DNA from: Gammaproteobacteria bacterium
GTDB lineage: Bacteria > Pseudomonadota > Gammaproteobacteria > Steroidobacterales > Woeseiaceae
NCBI GenBank assembly: GCA_022600955.1
Contig: JAHZJK010000001.1
Location: forward strand, 145,388 to 209,387
Direction of reading: 5' to 3'
DNA length: 64,000 bases
Shown here piece by piece: positions 37,059 to 46,932 of this stretch. The notes beneath the pieces are model-generated. The model was not told the DNA's origin. It worked only from the letters and a program-made list of their open reading frames with translations, and did no database searches. Each line of letters opens with the position of its first letter. Position 1 is the first letter of the stretch. The position numbers were made by a program, and so were the translations under genes.

Positions 37059-38033
37059 ATGGATACATCAACAATCGTTGCTTTTGGACTGGTTTTCCTG
37101 ACAATCGTCATTCTTGTCAAGACGGCGATCGTCGTACCGCAGCAAAATGCCTACGTCGTAGAGCGCCTCGGCAAGTACAGCAAGACAATGAACGCGGGTT
37201 TTCACATTCTGTTTCCGTTCATTGAGCGCGTTGCGTACAAGCACACCCTGAAAGAACAAGCCGCTGATATTCAGGAGCAAATTTGTATTACCCGTGACAA
37301 CGTTCAGGTGGGCGTTGACGGTGTACTCTATCTGCAAGTACTCGATCCAGGCCGCGCCTCGTACGGTATCGGCAATTACATGTTTGCAATCTCACAGTTG
37401 GCGCAAACTACACTGCGTTCGGAGATCGGTAAGATCGAACTTGACCGCACGTTTGAGGAGCGAGGCACGATCAACCAGAATGTCGTCGCTGAGCTCGACA
37501 AGGCATCGGACCCCTGGGGTGTTAAAGTCTTGCGCTACGAGATCAAGAACATTAACCCGCCGCAAGATGTTCTTAGTGCGATGGAAAAACAGATGCGTGC
37601 CGAGCGCGAAAAGCGCGCCGTCATCCTGACATCCGAAGGCGAGCGCGACGCCAGGATCAACGAGGCAGAGGGTGAGAAGCAACAGGTGATCAAGCAGTCC
37701 GAAGCCGTCAAGATGCAGCAAATCAACGAGGCACAGGGTGAAGCAGAAGCAATCATGGCAGTCGCAACTGCAACCGCAGGGGGGATTCGTCAAGTTGCGA
37801 ATGCTGTAACTGACCAGGGCGGTCCCGAAGCCATGCAACTGCGCGTCGCGGAACAGTACATTCAGCAGTTCGGTAATCTCGCCAAAGTCGGCAACACGTT
37901 CGTGGTGCCGTCAAATCTCGCAGATCTGACGTCAATGATGGCGTTGGCGACAGACATCGCCAAGGGCAAGTCAGGAAGCGGCTCAACGCCAGCCGAAAAA
38001 CGGAATTGTCGGTGGGTCAGGCTTTGCGCCTGA
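37059..38033 (+). CDS. qmcA: QmcA-type SPFH/stomatin protein
   Basis: 324 residues. One N-terminal helix, then an SPFH domain starting VPQQNAYVVERLGKYSKTMNAGFH, and a coiled-coil stretch from about 190-240 (EKRAVILTSEGERDARINEAEG). Pair with NfeD, as in E. coli ybbK-ybbL type loci. Its end runs 17 bases into the convergent relA stop region, which is unusual; the C-terminal RNCRWVRLCA looks non-homologous and may be a product of that overlap. Confidence 0.92.
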   Translation: MDTSTIVAFGLVFLTIVILVKTAIVVPQQNAYVVERLGKYSKTMNAGFHILFPFIERVAYKHTLKEQAADIQEQICITRDNVQVGVDGVLYLQVLDPGRASYGIGNYMFAISQLAQTTLRSEIGKIELDRTFEERGTINQNVVAELDKASDPWGVKVLRYEIKNINPPQDVLSAMEKQMRAEREKRAVILTSEGERDARINEAEGEKQQVIKQSEAVKMQQINEAQGEAEAIMAVATATAGGIRQVANAVTDQGGPEAMQLRVAEQYIQQFGNLAKVGNTFVVPSNLADLTSMMALATDIAKGKSGSGSTPAEKRNCRWVRLCA

Positions 38034-40146
38034 CCGACACGACGTTCGACAACTGTTCAAGTCGGTTGATGGCCGTGCTCAAAGTCGGCAAGTCCCGAAT
38101 CTCCAGACTTAATTCCATAATGACCTGCATCGACTCTGTGTCGGTGTGACTCTTCAGATCCAGCACATTTGCATCTTCGTCGGCGAGGACGCCGGTAATA
38201 TCGCGAATCAATCCGCTACGATCGAACGCGTGCAGCGTCAGGTCCACCGGATAGGAACCGGTCTCTGATTCCCCCCAGCTTGTTTCCAGAACACGCTCTG
38301 GATTGCGCTGGTTGAGGCCGAGGAAATTGCCGCAGTCCTGTCGGTGGATACTGACACCGCGACCTTGTGTAATGTAGCCGACGATGGCTTCAGGTGGCAC
38401 TGGGCGGCAACAGCGAGCGAAATTGCACATCAGGTCGCCAACCCCCGATACGCCCATCGTGTCTGGCGCCTTTTTCTTGCGGCGCGACTGTCGCCTCGGT
38501 CTCATAACAGGCAATTCTGTGCCACGCAGGTTCTGCAAAGCCGTCGCAATCGAGGCGGCTGTCAGGTCACCGGCACCCAGCGCGACGCAAAGACCATCCG
38601 TTTCCTTGTGTTTCAGTTGCACCGCGATGTCATCTGTTGGCACATCTTTCACGTTCAGTCTCGCGAGCTCCCGGTCGAGCATTTCCCGACCCTCGCGCAT
38701 GTGCAGGTCACGGTCCTGGTGCCGGAACCAGTTACGCACTTTGGCGCGAGAGCGCGCGCCTGCAAGGTAGCCAAGTTTCGGGCTGAGCCAGTCACGGCTT
38801 GGTTGGGGCTGACTACCCGTTATAATTTCAATCTGATCGCCGTTTTCAATATGGTAGGTCAGCGGTACGATGCGCCCGTTCACTTTCGCGCCGCGACATC
38901 GGTGTCCCACCTGCGTATGCACGTGGTACGCGAAATCGAGCGGGGTTGCGCTGGCGGGCAACTCGATAACGTCGCCCTTGGGGCTTACCGCGTACACACG
39001 GTCTTCAAAAAAATCATCCCGGATCTGATCAAGAAGATCTGCATCATCGCCCGCTGGTTCGAGCAGTTGGCGCAAGAAACTGATTTTCTGGTCGAAAGCG
39101 GCCGGCGACGATCCGCCTTCTTTGTAACGCCAATGGGCGGCAACGCCGAGTTCTGCGTGCTGATGCATTTCGTGCGAGCGAATCTGCACCTCAACTGTCT
39201 TGCCTTCTGGTCCGACGACAGCGGTGTGCAGGGACTGGTAGTCATTTTCCTTCGGGTTGGCAATATAGTCGTCAAACTCGCCAGGAATGTACGACCACAG
39301 ATTGTGAACCACACCGAGAGCCGCATAGCACTCGCTCACATCCTTGACAAGAATTCGCACAGCCCGAATGTCATAAAGAGAGTCCAGACCGCGGTCCTTG
39401 CGCTGCATTTTGCGCCAGATACTGTACATGTGTTTCGGCCGGCCGGAGATTTCCGCGCTGATATGGTTACTGAGGAGTTCCTGCTCCAGTTGCCCCTTGA
39501 CGCTATCGACAAAACTTTCGCGTTCTGCTCGCTTTTCTTTTAGCGCCCTGGCTATTCCGAGGTAGGTTTCCGGCTCCAGGTAGCGAAACGCAAAATCCTC
39601 AAGTTCCCACTTGAGTTGCCAGACGCCGAGGCGATTGGCGAGGGCGGCATATATTTCGCGCGTTTCCAGAGCGAGCGCTTCCTGAACCTGACGGGTTGCG
39701 TTGCGCGCTTCGCGTAAACGATACAGTTGCTCGGCGATTCGGACGAGCACGAGTCGCACATCGGAGACAACTGCGAGCAGCATCTTTCTGAGTGCTTCGG
39801 ACTGTTGTACGGCCAGAACCTCACCGGGCTGCCACGCCTTGGGCAGTGAGAACTGATCCAGCTGCTGTAATCCAATAACAAATCGAGAAATATCCTTTAA
39901 TTCTTTGTTATTTAGGTATTTATTATGGAGAGTTCCTTCGCGAAATAGCGGGTAGGCGTAAACCGCAGCAATGATGTTATTCGGCAATCCTAACGGCTCG
40001 ATGATGGCGGCAATACGCTCACCCTCCGTAATCGCCTGCGATAAACCGGCTTTTTCCGGGAGCGCAGCGAGGTATGCACGTACCTCGGTGACGATATCGT
40101 CGCGATCGTCGCCGTTCGGTTGTTTTTGTGCCTCAGTTGCCGACAT
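38017..40146 (-). CDS. relA: (p)ppGpp synthetase RelA
   Basis: 709 residues. Order: degenerate HD region (His-Asp pair missing, FREGTLHNKY), synthetase with GRPKHMYSIWRKMQ and the EFDD signature in PGEFDDYIANPKEND, TGS domain (VYAVSPKGDVIELPASAT), helical region, zinc-finger-like segment (CNFARCCRPVPPE) and a C-terminal ACT domain. EFDD (EXDD) and loss of the HD box mark RelA rather than bifunctional SpoT. Makes the alarmone from ATP and GTP/GDP on starved ribosomes. Confidence 0.95.
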   Translation of the reverse strand: MSATEAQKQPNGDDRDDIVTEVRAYLAALPEKAGLSQAITEGERIAAIIEPLGLPNNIIAAVYAYPLFREGTLHNKYLNNKELKDISRFVIGLQQLDQFSLPKAWQPGEVLAVQQSEALRKMLLAVVSDVRLVLVRIAEQLYRLREARNATRQVQEALALETREIYAALANRLGVWQLKWELEDFAFRYLEPETYLGIARALKEKRAERESFVDSVKGQLEQELLSNHISAEISGRPKHMYSIWRKMQRKDRGLDSLYDIRAVRILVKDVSECYAALGVVHNLWSYIPGEFDDYIANPKENDYQSLHTAVVGPEGKTVEVQIRSHEMHQHAELGVAAHWRYKEGGSSPAAFDQKISFLRQLLEPAGDDADLLDQIRDDFFEDRVYAVSPKGDVIELPASATPLDFAYHVHTQVGHRCRGAKVNGRIVPLTYHIENGDQIEIITGSQPQPSRDWLSPKLGYLAGARSRAKVRNWFRHQDRDLHMREGREMLDRELARLNVKDVPTDDIAVQLKHKETDGLCVALGAGDLTAASIATALQNLRGTELPVMRPRRQSRRKKKAPDTMGVSGVGDLMCNFARCCRPVPPEAIVGYITQGRGVSIHRQDCGNFLGLNQRNPERVLETSWGESETGSYPVDLTLHAFDRSGLIRDITGVLADEDANVLDLKSHTDTESMQVIMELSLEIRDLPTLSTAINRLEQLSNVVSVRRKA

Positions 40147-40202
40147 TTCGAATGCTTCTGTTATGTGCCAGTTGGGTCAATACCCGTTATCATACGCGCA
40201 GT

Positions 40203-40225
40203 TTCGACCGACCTATGCGGTCGAA
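40203..40225. promoter_or_regulatory. 8-bp inverted repeat in the yebC leader
   Basis: TTCGACCG (40203-40210) and CGGTCGAA (40218-40225) can form a hairpin with a 7-base loop, 30 bases before the yebC start and between it and the divergent relA gene. It could be an operator or an RNA hairpin. No poly-T follows at once. Confidence 0.4.
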
Positions 40226-40256
40226 GTTTAATTGGGCATTGTAAGAGCAGAACGAC

Positions 40257-41000
40257 ATGGCAGGACATAGTAAATGGGCGAATATCCAGCATCGCAAAGG
40301 CGCGCAGGATAAGAAGCGCGGCAAGCTCTTTACCAAGCTGATTCGCGAGATCACGGTGGCGGCGAAAATGGGCGGCAGCGACCTGGAGGCGAACCCGAGG
40401 TTGCGACTTGCGGTCGACAAGGCCAAAGCTCAGAGCATGCCCAAGGACAATATCGAACGCGCGGTCAAACGCGGAGCGGGCGAAACGGATGGTGCGGATT
40501 ACATGGAGATTCGCTACGAAGGCTATGGTCCAGGCGGTACCGCCGTCATGGTTGATTGCCTGACAGATAACCGTAATCGCACGGTGGCGGAAGTGCGTCA
40601 CGCGTTCACGAAGTTCGGTGGCAATCTGGGCGCTGATGGCTCGGTCAACTACCTCTTCAACCAGGTCGGACAAATCATGTTCCCGGCTGGCAGCGATGAA
40701 GACGCTGTCATGGAAGCCGCAATCGACGCCGGTGCTGAGGATGTGATTGTCGACAGCGATAACTCGATTGAAGTGCTGTCGTCGCCAACCGATTTCGAAC
40801 AGGTACGTGACGGAATCTCTGCTGCCGGCCTGCAAGCCGACTCGGCGCAGATCACGATGCGTGCATCGACAAGCGCTGAACTGGGCGTTAAGGAAGCGAG
40901 TTCCATGATCAAGATGCTTGATCTGCTTGAGGACCTGGACGACGTTCAGGAGGTATATAGCAACGCGGACATTAGCGAAGAAGTACTTGCGCAAATCTGA
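40257..41000 (+). CDS. yebC: YebC/PmpR-family protein
   Basis: 247 residues: [20 protein letters not shown] at the start, [15 protein letters not shown], and [23 protein letters not shown]. YebC-family proteins were first named as transcription regulators and are now also linked to translation of proline-rich stretches. Usual partner of ruvC, here 7 bp upstream of it. Confidence 0.96.
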   Translation: MAGHSKWANIQHRKGAQDKKRGKLFTKLIREITVAAKMGGSDLEANPRLRLAVDKAKAQSMPKDNIERAVKRGAGETDGADYMEIRYEGYGPGGTAVMVDCLTDNRNRTVAEVRHAFTKFGGNLGADGSVNYLFNQVGQIMFPAGSDEDAVMEAAIDAGAEDVIVDSDNSIEVLSSPTDFEQVRDGISAAGLQADSAQITMRASTSAELGVKEASSMIKMLDLLEDLDDVQEVYSNADISEEVLAQI

Positions 41001-41007
41001 GAGTGAT

Positions 41008-41529
41008 TTGACGACCAAACGACGCATACTCGGAATAGACCCGGGCTCCCGCCTGACAGGCTTTGGTGTTGTCGATTTTGTTGGCGACAAGGCCCTCTAT
41101 GTTGCGAGTGGCACGGTCAAAAGCGTTGACGGTGCTTTTGCGGATCGATTGCGGCAAATTTTCGAGTCCGTTGGCGGTATTGTTGGTGAGTACCGCCCCG
41201 ACGTTGTCTCAATTGAAAGCGTGTTTATGCACAAGAATGCGGGCAGTGCCCTGAAGCTTGGACATGCGCGCTCTGCGGCGCTGTGCGCGACGTTCGAACA
41301 TGGTTGCGAGGTTTACGAATACGCGCCACGCGAAATCAAGCTGGCCGTCGTTGGCAGCGGTGCTGCAAGCAAGACTCAGGTGCAGCATATGATCGTGTCT
41401 ATTCTGGAGCTCGACGGCGCGCCTGCCGAGGACGCCGCGGATGCGTTGGCTGCCGCGATCTGTCATGGGCATCAGAGCCGTATACGAGCAAGGCTCGGCA
41501 CCGGCAAAGCCATCGCGGGTGCCCAATGA
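41008..41529 (+). CDS. ruvC: Holliday junction resolvase RuvC
   Basis: 173 residues from a TTG start at 41008; no in-frame ATG is nearby. Catalytic acidic residues are visible: D in ILGIDPGSR, E in VSIESVF, and the D pair in AEDAADALAAAI. Cuts four-way junctions in recombination with RuvAB. ruvA overlaps by 4 bases. Confidence 0.95.
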   Translation: MTTKRRILGIDPGSRLTGFGVVDFVGDKALYVASGTVKSVDGAFADRLRQIFESVGGIVGEYRPDVVSIESVFMHKNAGSALKLGHARSAALCATFEHGCEVYEYAPREIKLAVVGSGAASKTQVQHMIVSILELDGAPAEDAADALAAAICHGHQSRIRARLGTGKAIAGAQ

Positions 41530-42116
41530 TTGGTTCTCTGCGTGGCCGGCTCACATTAAAACAGGCGCCGCAGGTGGTTATTGAGTGTGCCGGTGTCGGC
41601 TACGAAGTTGAAACGCCGATGTCGACGTTTCTTGAATTGCCGGAGGCAGGCACAGATTTGTTTTTATACACGCATCTGCTGGTGCGCGAAGACGCTCAGA
41701 TACTGTACGGATTTGCCACGGCTGACGAACGCCTGATGTTTCGTACGCTGCTGAAGGTAAATCGGGTTGGCGCCAAGATGGCGCTGGGCATCCTGTCCGC
41801 GATGTCGACGAATGATTTTCGTCGCTGTGTCGAGCTGGAGGACACAACCGCGATGTCGAAGATCCCGGGCGTTGGCAAGAAGACGGCTGAGAGACTCATT
41901 ATAGAGATGCGTGATCGCATTGATGCTGCGGCACCTGGAGGCGGAAAGTCTGCGCCGCTGACGGTTGAGGCGAGTGCGCGCAACGAGGCTGTCGACGCGT
42001 TGGTTGCACTCGGCTACAAGCCAAAGGAAGTAAACAACCTGATCAGCAAGTTCGACATCGAAGGCAAGTCGGCAGAAGACATTATTCGTATGTCTCTCAA
42101 ACAGGCGGCCCACTAG
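41526..42116 (+). CDS. ruvA: Holliday junction DNA helicase subunit RuvA
   Basis: 196 residues from ATG 41526. MIGSLRG then OB domain, two helix-hairpin-helix motifs (LLKVNRVGAKMALGIL; KIPGVGKKTAERLI), and the C-terminal RuvB-binding domain (ALGYKPKEVNNLI). The longer frame upstream is an out-of-frame overlap with ruvC. Confidence 0.97.
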   Translation: MIGSLRGRLTLKQAPQVVIECAGVGYEVETPMSTFLELPEAGTDLFLYTHLLVREDAQILYGFATADERLMFRTLLKVNRVGAKMALGILSAMSTNDFRRCVELEDTTAMSKIPGVGKKTAERLIIEMRDRIDAAAPGGGKSAPLTVEASARNEAVDALVALGYKPKEVNNLISKFDIEGKSAEDIIRMSLKQAAH

Positions 42117-43163
42117 ATGAGCAATGTGGAACATGACCGTCTGACAACGGCTGAATCGGTCAGTGATGACAAGGCGTTTGACAAAGCCATACGGCCCAAG
42201 ACGCTCGAGGAATATCACGGTCAGCCAAGTGTCAGCCAGCAGATGGGTGTTTTCATCGAGGCTGCCCGACGGCGCGAGGAAGCATTGGACCATGTGCTGA
42301 TATTCGGTCCGCCCGGGCTTGGAAAGACGACACTTGCGCACATAGTTGCTAACGAAATGGGTGTCGGCCTGCGACAAACATCGGGCCCGGTCCTGGAGCG
42401 TCCGGGCGACCTGGCCGCAATTCTGACGAACCTCGAGCCCAATGACGTTCTGTTTGTTGATGAAATCCATCGTTTGAGTCCGGTCGTTGAGGAAGTCCTG
42501 TATCCGGCGCTGGAGGACTTCCAGCTCGACATCATGATCGGCGAAGGCCCTGCCGCACGTTCAATCAAGCTTGATTTGCCACCATTCACGCTGGTTGGTG
42601 CGACGACGCGCGCGGGCCTGTTAACGTCGCCATTGCGGGATCGGTTTGGCATCGTTCAGCGACTTGAGTTCTACAATTCGGCAGACCTTGAGGGCATCAC
42701 ACATCGTTCTGCAGGAATACTGAATTTGCCAATTGAAGCGGCAGGCGCACACGCCATCGCGACGCGTTCGCGAGGAACACCCCGAATTGCAAATCGTCTG
42801 CTGCGACGAGTCCGAGACTTTGCCGAAGTGCAAGGCGACGGCGTGGTGACCGGCGACGTTGCGGAGCACGCGATGAATGTGCTGGAAGTTGATCCGCACG
42901 GTTTCGATTCGTCGGATCGCCGCTTGCTGCAGACAATTATAGAAAAATTCGACGGCGGGCCCGTCGGTATAGAAAGTATAGCGGCCGCCATAGGCGAGGA
43001 GCGCGGCACCATTGAAGACGTGCTCGAGCCGTACCTGATTCAGCAGGGTTTCATGATGCGCACCGCCAGGGGCCGGGTCGTGACCAAGAACGCCTATCTG
43101 CATTTTGGGCTTCCTGTACCGCGGTCATCGTCGACAAAGGATCTACCTTTTGACGACGACTAA
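42117..43163 (+). CDS. ruvB: Holliday junction branch-migration ATPase RuvB
   Basis: 348 residues, starting immediately after the ruvA stop. Walker [10 protein letters not shown], Walker B LFVDEIHR, sensor I ATTRAG, arginine-finger region and C-terminal winged helix ([18 protein letters not shown]). Drives branch migration. ybgC begins inside its 3' end. Confidence 0.97.
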   Translation: MSNVEHDRLTTAESVSDDKAFDKAIRPKTLEEYHGQPSVSQQMGVFIEAARRREEALDHVLIFGPPGLGKTTLAHIVANEMGVGLRQTSGPVLERPGDLAAILTNLEPNDVLFVDEIHRLSPVVEEVLYPALEDFQLDIMIGEGPAARSIKLDLPPFTLVGATTRAGLLTSPLRDRFGIVQRLEFYNSADLEGITHRSAGILNLPIEAAGAHAIATRSRGTPRIANRLLRRVRDFAEVQGDGVVTGDVAEHAMNVLEVDPHGFDSSDRRLLQTIIEKFDGGPVGIESIAAAIGEERGTIEDVLEPYLIQQGFMMRTARGRVVTKNAYLHFGLPVPRSSSTKDLPFDDD

Positions 43164-43566
43164 ACCCTTCGAGTTACCGGTACGCGTTTATTACGAAGAC
43201 ACAGACGCGCAGGGAGTTGTCTACTATGCCAACTATTTTCGTTTCATGGAGCGTGCCAGAACCGAGTGGCTTGAGGCCATGGGGATCGATCACGTGACGA
43301 TGATGAATGAGGACAAGCGCATACTCGTCGTTACCGATGCGCATGCGAGGTTCCTGATTCCAGCGCGTCTTGGTGATTCGCTGGTGGTCACAGCGTCATT
43401 GAGCAAACTCAATCGTGCGACGTTTGATATCGAACAGAATATATTTCGTGACAGTACCGATGGTGACCTGTTGATACGCGGTGGTGTAACCGCGGCTTAC
43501 CTCGAGGCTGGCACGATGAAACCAAAACGCATACCACAAGAATTTTTTGAGGAAGACTCATCATGA
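43150..43566 (+). CDS. ybgC: Tol-Pal system-associated acyl-CoA thioesterase YbgC
   Basis: 138 residues from TTG 43150, AAGGA upstream, overlapping the ruvB stop by 14 bases. Hotdog-fold 4-hydroxybenzoyl-CoA thioesterase family with [20 protein letters not shown] (catalytic Asp in DTD). First gene of the tol block. Confidence 0.93.
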   Translation: MTTTKPFELPVRVYYEDTDAQGVVYYANYFRFMERARTEWLEAMGIDHVTMMNEDKRILVVTDAHARFLIPARLGDSLVVTASLSKLNRATFDIEQNIFRDSTDGDLLIRGGVTAAYLEAGTMKPKRIPQEFFEEDSS

Positions 43567-44249
43567 ACGCAGATATGTCAGTCATCAGCCTGCTTCTGGA
43601 AGCAAGCCTTCCGGTCAAGGCCGTTATGCTCTTGCTGATCGGCGCGTCGCTCGTGTCGTGGAGCATCATCTTCACCAAGCGTCGTCTGATCCGGCGGACC
43701 AAAGCGGCCTCCGATGACTTTGAAGCAGCATTCTGGTCCGGCGGCGACCTGAACACGTTGTATCGCAGTGCCACGCGTTCCAAAGGCGGAAGCCTCGGAA
43801 TGGCGAGCATATTTGAGGCCGGGTTTCGGGAATTCAATCGAGCTATCCAGGCGGGTGGTTCAAGTACAGACAAGCTGGTCGAAGAATGCCGTCGCGCGAT
43901 GCGCGTTGCACAAATGCGCGAAGTCGACCGCCTCGAACAAAGTCTCGCGACGCTGGCAACAATTGGTTCGACCAGTCCTTACGTTGGATTGTTTGGCACT
44001 GTTTGGGGAATCATGACGGCGTTTATGAAGATCGGTAACGAGCAAACGGCAACACTGGCAGTCGTGGCTCCACCGATTGCGGAGGCGCTAATTGCGACGG
44101 CGATGGGTTTGTTCGCTGCAATCCCGGCCGTGATCGCTTACAACCGTTACGCCGACAAGGTCGTCAGGCTCGAGTATCGTTACGACGGATTCACAGAAGA
44201 ATTCTCGAGCATCCTGCAACGACACGCGCGCGCCAAACAGGGGGCTTGA
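43563..44249 (+). CDS. tolQ: Tol-Pal system proton channel subunit TolQ
   Basis: 228 residues; three transmembrane helices (about 15-37, 137-160, 170-192). MotA/TolQ/ExbB family, with IGSTSPYVGLFGTVWGIM. With TolR it uses the proton gradient to energise TolA during cell-envelope constriction. ATGA overlap with ybgC. Confidence 0.96.
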   Translation: MNADMSVISLLLEASLPVKAVMLLLIGASLVSWSIIFTKRRLIRRTKAASDDFEAAFWSGGDLNTLYRSATRSKGGSLGMASIFEAGFREFNRAIQAGGSSTDKLVEECRRAMRVAQMREVDRLEQSLATLATIGSTSPYVGLFGTVWGIMTAFMKIGNEQTATLAVVAPPIAEALIATAMGLFAAIPAVIAYNRYADKVVRLEYRYDGFTEEFSSILQRHARAKQGA

Positions 44250-44250
44250 G

Positions 44251-44694
44251 ATGGCCACACCACTGCAAAAGCGCAAGTTGATGGGGGAGATTAACGTCGT
44301 CCCGTATATCGACGTCATGCTTGTGCTGTTGGTTATATTCATGGTGACAGCGCCATTGCTTACTCAGGGCATTGAGGTCGATTTGCCGAAAGCCAACGCT
44401 GAGCCAATCGAGACTGTTCCCGATCATGACCCGTTGGTCGTGAGTGTCGATGCATCGGGCAACTTGTATATCAATGCAGGTGAAGACGAGGACAAACCTT
44501 CGTCCGGCCAGAAAATCGAAACGATCGTTGGCGTAATACTGGGAGAAAAGCCCGAAACGCCTGTGTTCGTCAAAGCCGATCGAGCCGTGCCGTACGGCAA
44601 TGTTGTCGGCGCGATGGTGGTGTTACAGAAAGCAGGTGCGCAGAACATCGGCTTCGTCACTGATCCGCTCGACACGTATCCGATTCCCGAGTAA
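44251..44694 (+). CDS. tolR: Tol-Pal system protein TolR
   Basis: 147 residues: GEINVVPYIDVMLVLLVIFMV (the essential Asp in the transmembrane helix) and a periplasmic ExbD/TolR domain. Starts one base after tolQ. Confidence 0.95.
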   Translation: MATPLQKRKLMGEINVVPYIDVMLVLLVIFMVTAPLLTQGIEVDLPKANAEPIETVPDHDPLVVSVDASGNLYINAGEDEDKPSSGQKIETIVGVILGEKPETPVFVKADRAVPYGNVVGAMVVLQKAGAQNIGFVTDPLDTYPIPE

Positions 44695-44702
44695 TTCGAC
44701 GA

Positions 44703-45548
44703 GTGGCAAGTAACGCCAAAAACCTGGGTCCAATAAGCATGGCGGTCGCTTTGCACGTGGTGCTGCTCGCGTCGATGGTGGTCGCGTTCGACTACTCACG
44801 CCCGTACCAGATTACGCCAATGGCAATTCAGGCAACGCTGGTGACCGAAGTCCCGGACGTTGTTCGGCCGCCAGTTATCGATGAACCGGAGCCGCAACCT
44901 GAGCCAATCGTCGAACAACCGGAACCAGAGCCCGAACCCGAGCCTGAACCCGACAACAGTGCAGAACTGCAGCGGCAGGCGGAAGCGGAGAAACGCCGCC
45001 TGGACGCGCTGATCGAGCAGGAAAGACTGGAAAAAATTCGTCAGCAGGAAGTGGAAGAAGAGCGCCGCAAAGAACGCGAAGAGGCACAGCGCAAGAAGGA
45101 CGAGGAAGAGCGCAAGGAACGCGAGCGCGAAGAGGCGGAACGAAAGCGAGAAGAAGACATCCAACGCCAACGTGAGGAAAACGAACGTCAGCGCCTGGCT
45201 GAGGAAGCACAACAGCGCCAGGCCGAACTTGACGCTGAGGAGCGCCGCTTTGATGCTCGCAACTCTGCCGCAATGGATGCCTACGTTTTTGCAATTGGGC
45301 AAAAGATACGTCGAAACTGGGCGGTGCCTGCGAGTGCTGGACCGGAGACGCGCTGCACCGTATTGGTGACGCAACTCCCGAGTGGCGATATTGTCGGAGT
45401 CAATATTCGCACCTGCAATGGCGATGATGCTGTAAAACGTTCGGTGGAGGCTGCAGTACGGCGATCTTCGCCATTGCCGCGACCGTCGAATCCGGACTTA
45501 TTTGACCGCAATTTGACGTTAAACTTAACGCTCGACCGAGACGACTGA
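44703..45548 (+). CDS. tolA: Tol-Pal system protein TolA
   Basis: 281 residues from GTG 44703. N-terminal transmembrane helix with SMAVALHVVLLASMVVAF, a Pro-Glu run (EPEPEPEPEPD), a long Lys/Arg/Glu coiled coil (about 80-185) and a C-terminal TolA III/TonB-like domain with two Cys (TRCTVLV and RTCNGDD). Connects the inner-membrane TolQR motor to Pal. Confidence 0.94.
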   Translation: MASNAKNLGPISMAVALHVVLLASMVVAFDYSRPYQITPMAIQATLVTEVPDVVRPPVIDEPEPQPEPIVEQPEPEPEPEPEPDNSAELQRQAEAEKRRLDALIEQERLEKIRQQEVEEERRKEREEAQRKKDEEERKEREREEAERKREEDIQRQREENERQRLAEEAQQRQAELDAEERRFDARNSAAMDAYVFAIGQKIRRNWAVPASAGPETRCTVLVTQLPSGDIVGVNIRTCNGDDAVKRSVEAAVRRSSPLPRPSNPDLFDRNLTLNLTLDRDD

Positions 45549-45555
45549 GGATATC

Positions 45556-46854
45556 GTGCTTAAAAGAATTGGATTGATGTTTTTAGCAGTTGTGGCAATG
45601 GCCGCTACTGCCAATGCTGACCTTGTTATTGACGTACAAGGTGTGTCGCAACCAACACCCGTCGCTATCGTGCCATTTGGCTGGGAGGGTAACGGTGCCG
45701 ACATGCCGCTGGATATCGCCGAGGTCATTGCGAGCGACTTGCGGCGCAGCGGGCGGTTTGATCCCGTGGCCGAAAGCAAGATGCTGCAAAAGCCCACGGA
45801 CGGCTCTGATGTCGATTTTCAGGACTGGAGTTTTGTCGGTGTTGAGGCGGTTGTCGTCGGCAAGCTCATCCAGACGGGCGACAACGCGTATACATTGCAG
45901 TTTCAGCTGTTCGATGTGTTCGGTCGCAGACAGCTTGTTGGCTATCGCATGCCAGCGAGTCGCGGCACAATGCGCGGCGCCGCACATCGCACTGCCGACA
46001 TGATCTACGAGAAGCTGACCGGCATAAAAGGTGTGTTCGGCACCAAAGTGGCCTATGTGACTGCCCAGCAGCAGGGCAAAGAACGGCTCTACTCATTGAT
46101 CGTGTCGGATCAGGATGGCGAGAATGAGTTCAAGATCATGGAAAGCAAGGACCCGATAATGTCCCCGGCCTGGTCGCCTGACAGCAGGCAGCTGGCCTAT
46201 GTTTCTTTTGAGGGGTCCAAGTCCGCGATATTTGTGCAAACGCTGCGCAGTGGCAATCGTTTCAAGGTCTCCAACAAACCTGGCATCAACGGCGCTCCGG
46301 CATTTTCGCCGGATGGCCGCAAGCTTGTCGTTACGCTCGGCGGGCTGGACGGCAACCCTGATATCTATGTATTGGACATTACATCCAGGCAGACCAAGCG
46401 CCTGACCACGCATCGCGCGATCGACACTGAGGGCACCTGGTCGCCGGACGGGCGACATATTTACTTTACGTCTGATCGCAGCGGCGGACCGCAGGTCTAT
46501 CGCGTCTCAGCGAACGGTGGAACGCCAGAGCGCGTCACCTTCGAGGGAGGGTATAATGCGCGACCACGCTTATCGCCGGATGGCACAAAACTGGCTATGG
46601 TTCACCTGGATCGCGGCAACTACCGCATTGCGGTAATGGACCTGGAGCGCAAAGACCTGTTGATACTGTCGACAGGCAGGCAGGACGAGTCTCCGAGCTT
46701 CGCACCGAACAGCGACATACTGATCTATGCGACGCGGCAGGCGCGTGACGGAGTACTTGAGACGGTGTCGGCCGACGGCCTGATTCGTCAGAAAATGGCG
46801 TCCGGCCAAGGTGATGTCAGAGAGCCGGTATGGTCGCCGTTTCCGAGATTTTAG
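45556..46854 (+). CDS. tolB: Tol-Pal system periplasmic propeller protein TolB
   Basis: 432 residues from GTG 45556. Signal peptide ending ANA, N-terminal TolB domain (VPFGWEGNG), then a six-bladed propeller with repeated SPDGRK/SPDGTK motifs. Binds Pal. Next gene pal after 78 bp. Confidence 0.96.
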   Translation: MLKRIGLMFLAVVAMAATANADLVIDVQGVSQPTPVAIVPFGWEGNGADMPLDIAEVIASDLRRSGRFDPVAESKMLQKPTDGSDVDFQDWSFVGVEAVVVGKLIQTGDNAYTLQFQLFDVFGRRQLVGYRMPASRGTMRGAAHRTADMIYEKLTGIKGVFGTKVAYVTAQQQGKERLYSLIVSDQDGENEFKIMESKDPIMSPAWSPDSRQLAYVSFEGSKSAIFVQTLRSGNRFKVSNKPGINGAPAFSPDGRKLVVTLGGLDGNPDIYVLDITSRQTKRLTTHRAIDTEGTWSPDGRHIYFTSDRSGGPQVYRVSANGGTPERVTFEGGYNARPRLSPDGTKLAMVHLDRGNYRIAVMDLERKDLLILSTGRQDESPSFAPNSDILIYATRQARDGVLETVSADGLIRQKMASGQGDVREPVWSPFPRF

Positions 46855-46861
46855 AATACTA

Positions 46862-46890
46862 TTGACTTTAAGATAGCTTCATAAATATTT
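46862..46890 (+). promoter_or_regulatory. Possible promoter for pal-cpoB
   Basis: The tolB-pal gap is AT-rich. TTGACT at 46862-46867 with ATATTT at 46885-46890 (17-bp spacing) could give pal its own promoter, as in other gammaproteobacteria. The -10 match is moderate. Confidence 0.35.
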
Positions 46891-46932
46891 GTTTTTCATA
46901 TTATTTCGCTTTAAGGCACAAAGGGTTTAATC

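Noticed and set aside
38344..39543. 399-aa plus-strand open frame
   Set aside because: Lies wholly antisense to relA, whose domains are intact; no start signal and no recognisable protein features.
40161..41090. 309-aa minus-strand open frame
   Set aside because: Antisense of yebC and the start of ruvC; a GC-rich shadow frame.
44796..45374. 192-aa minus-strand hydrophobic frame
   Set aside because: Antisense of the TolA coiled coil; Lys/Glu codons read backwards give Leu/Phe.
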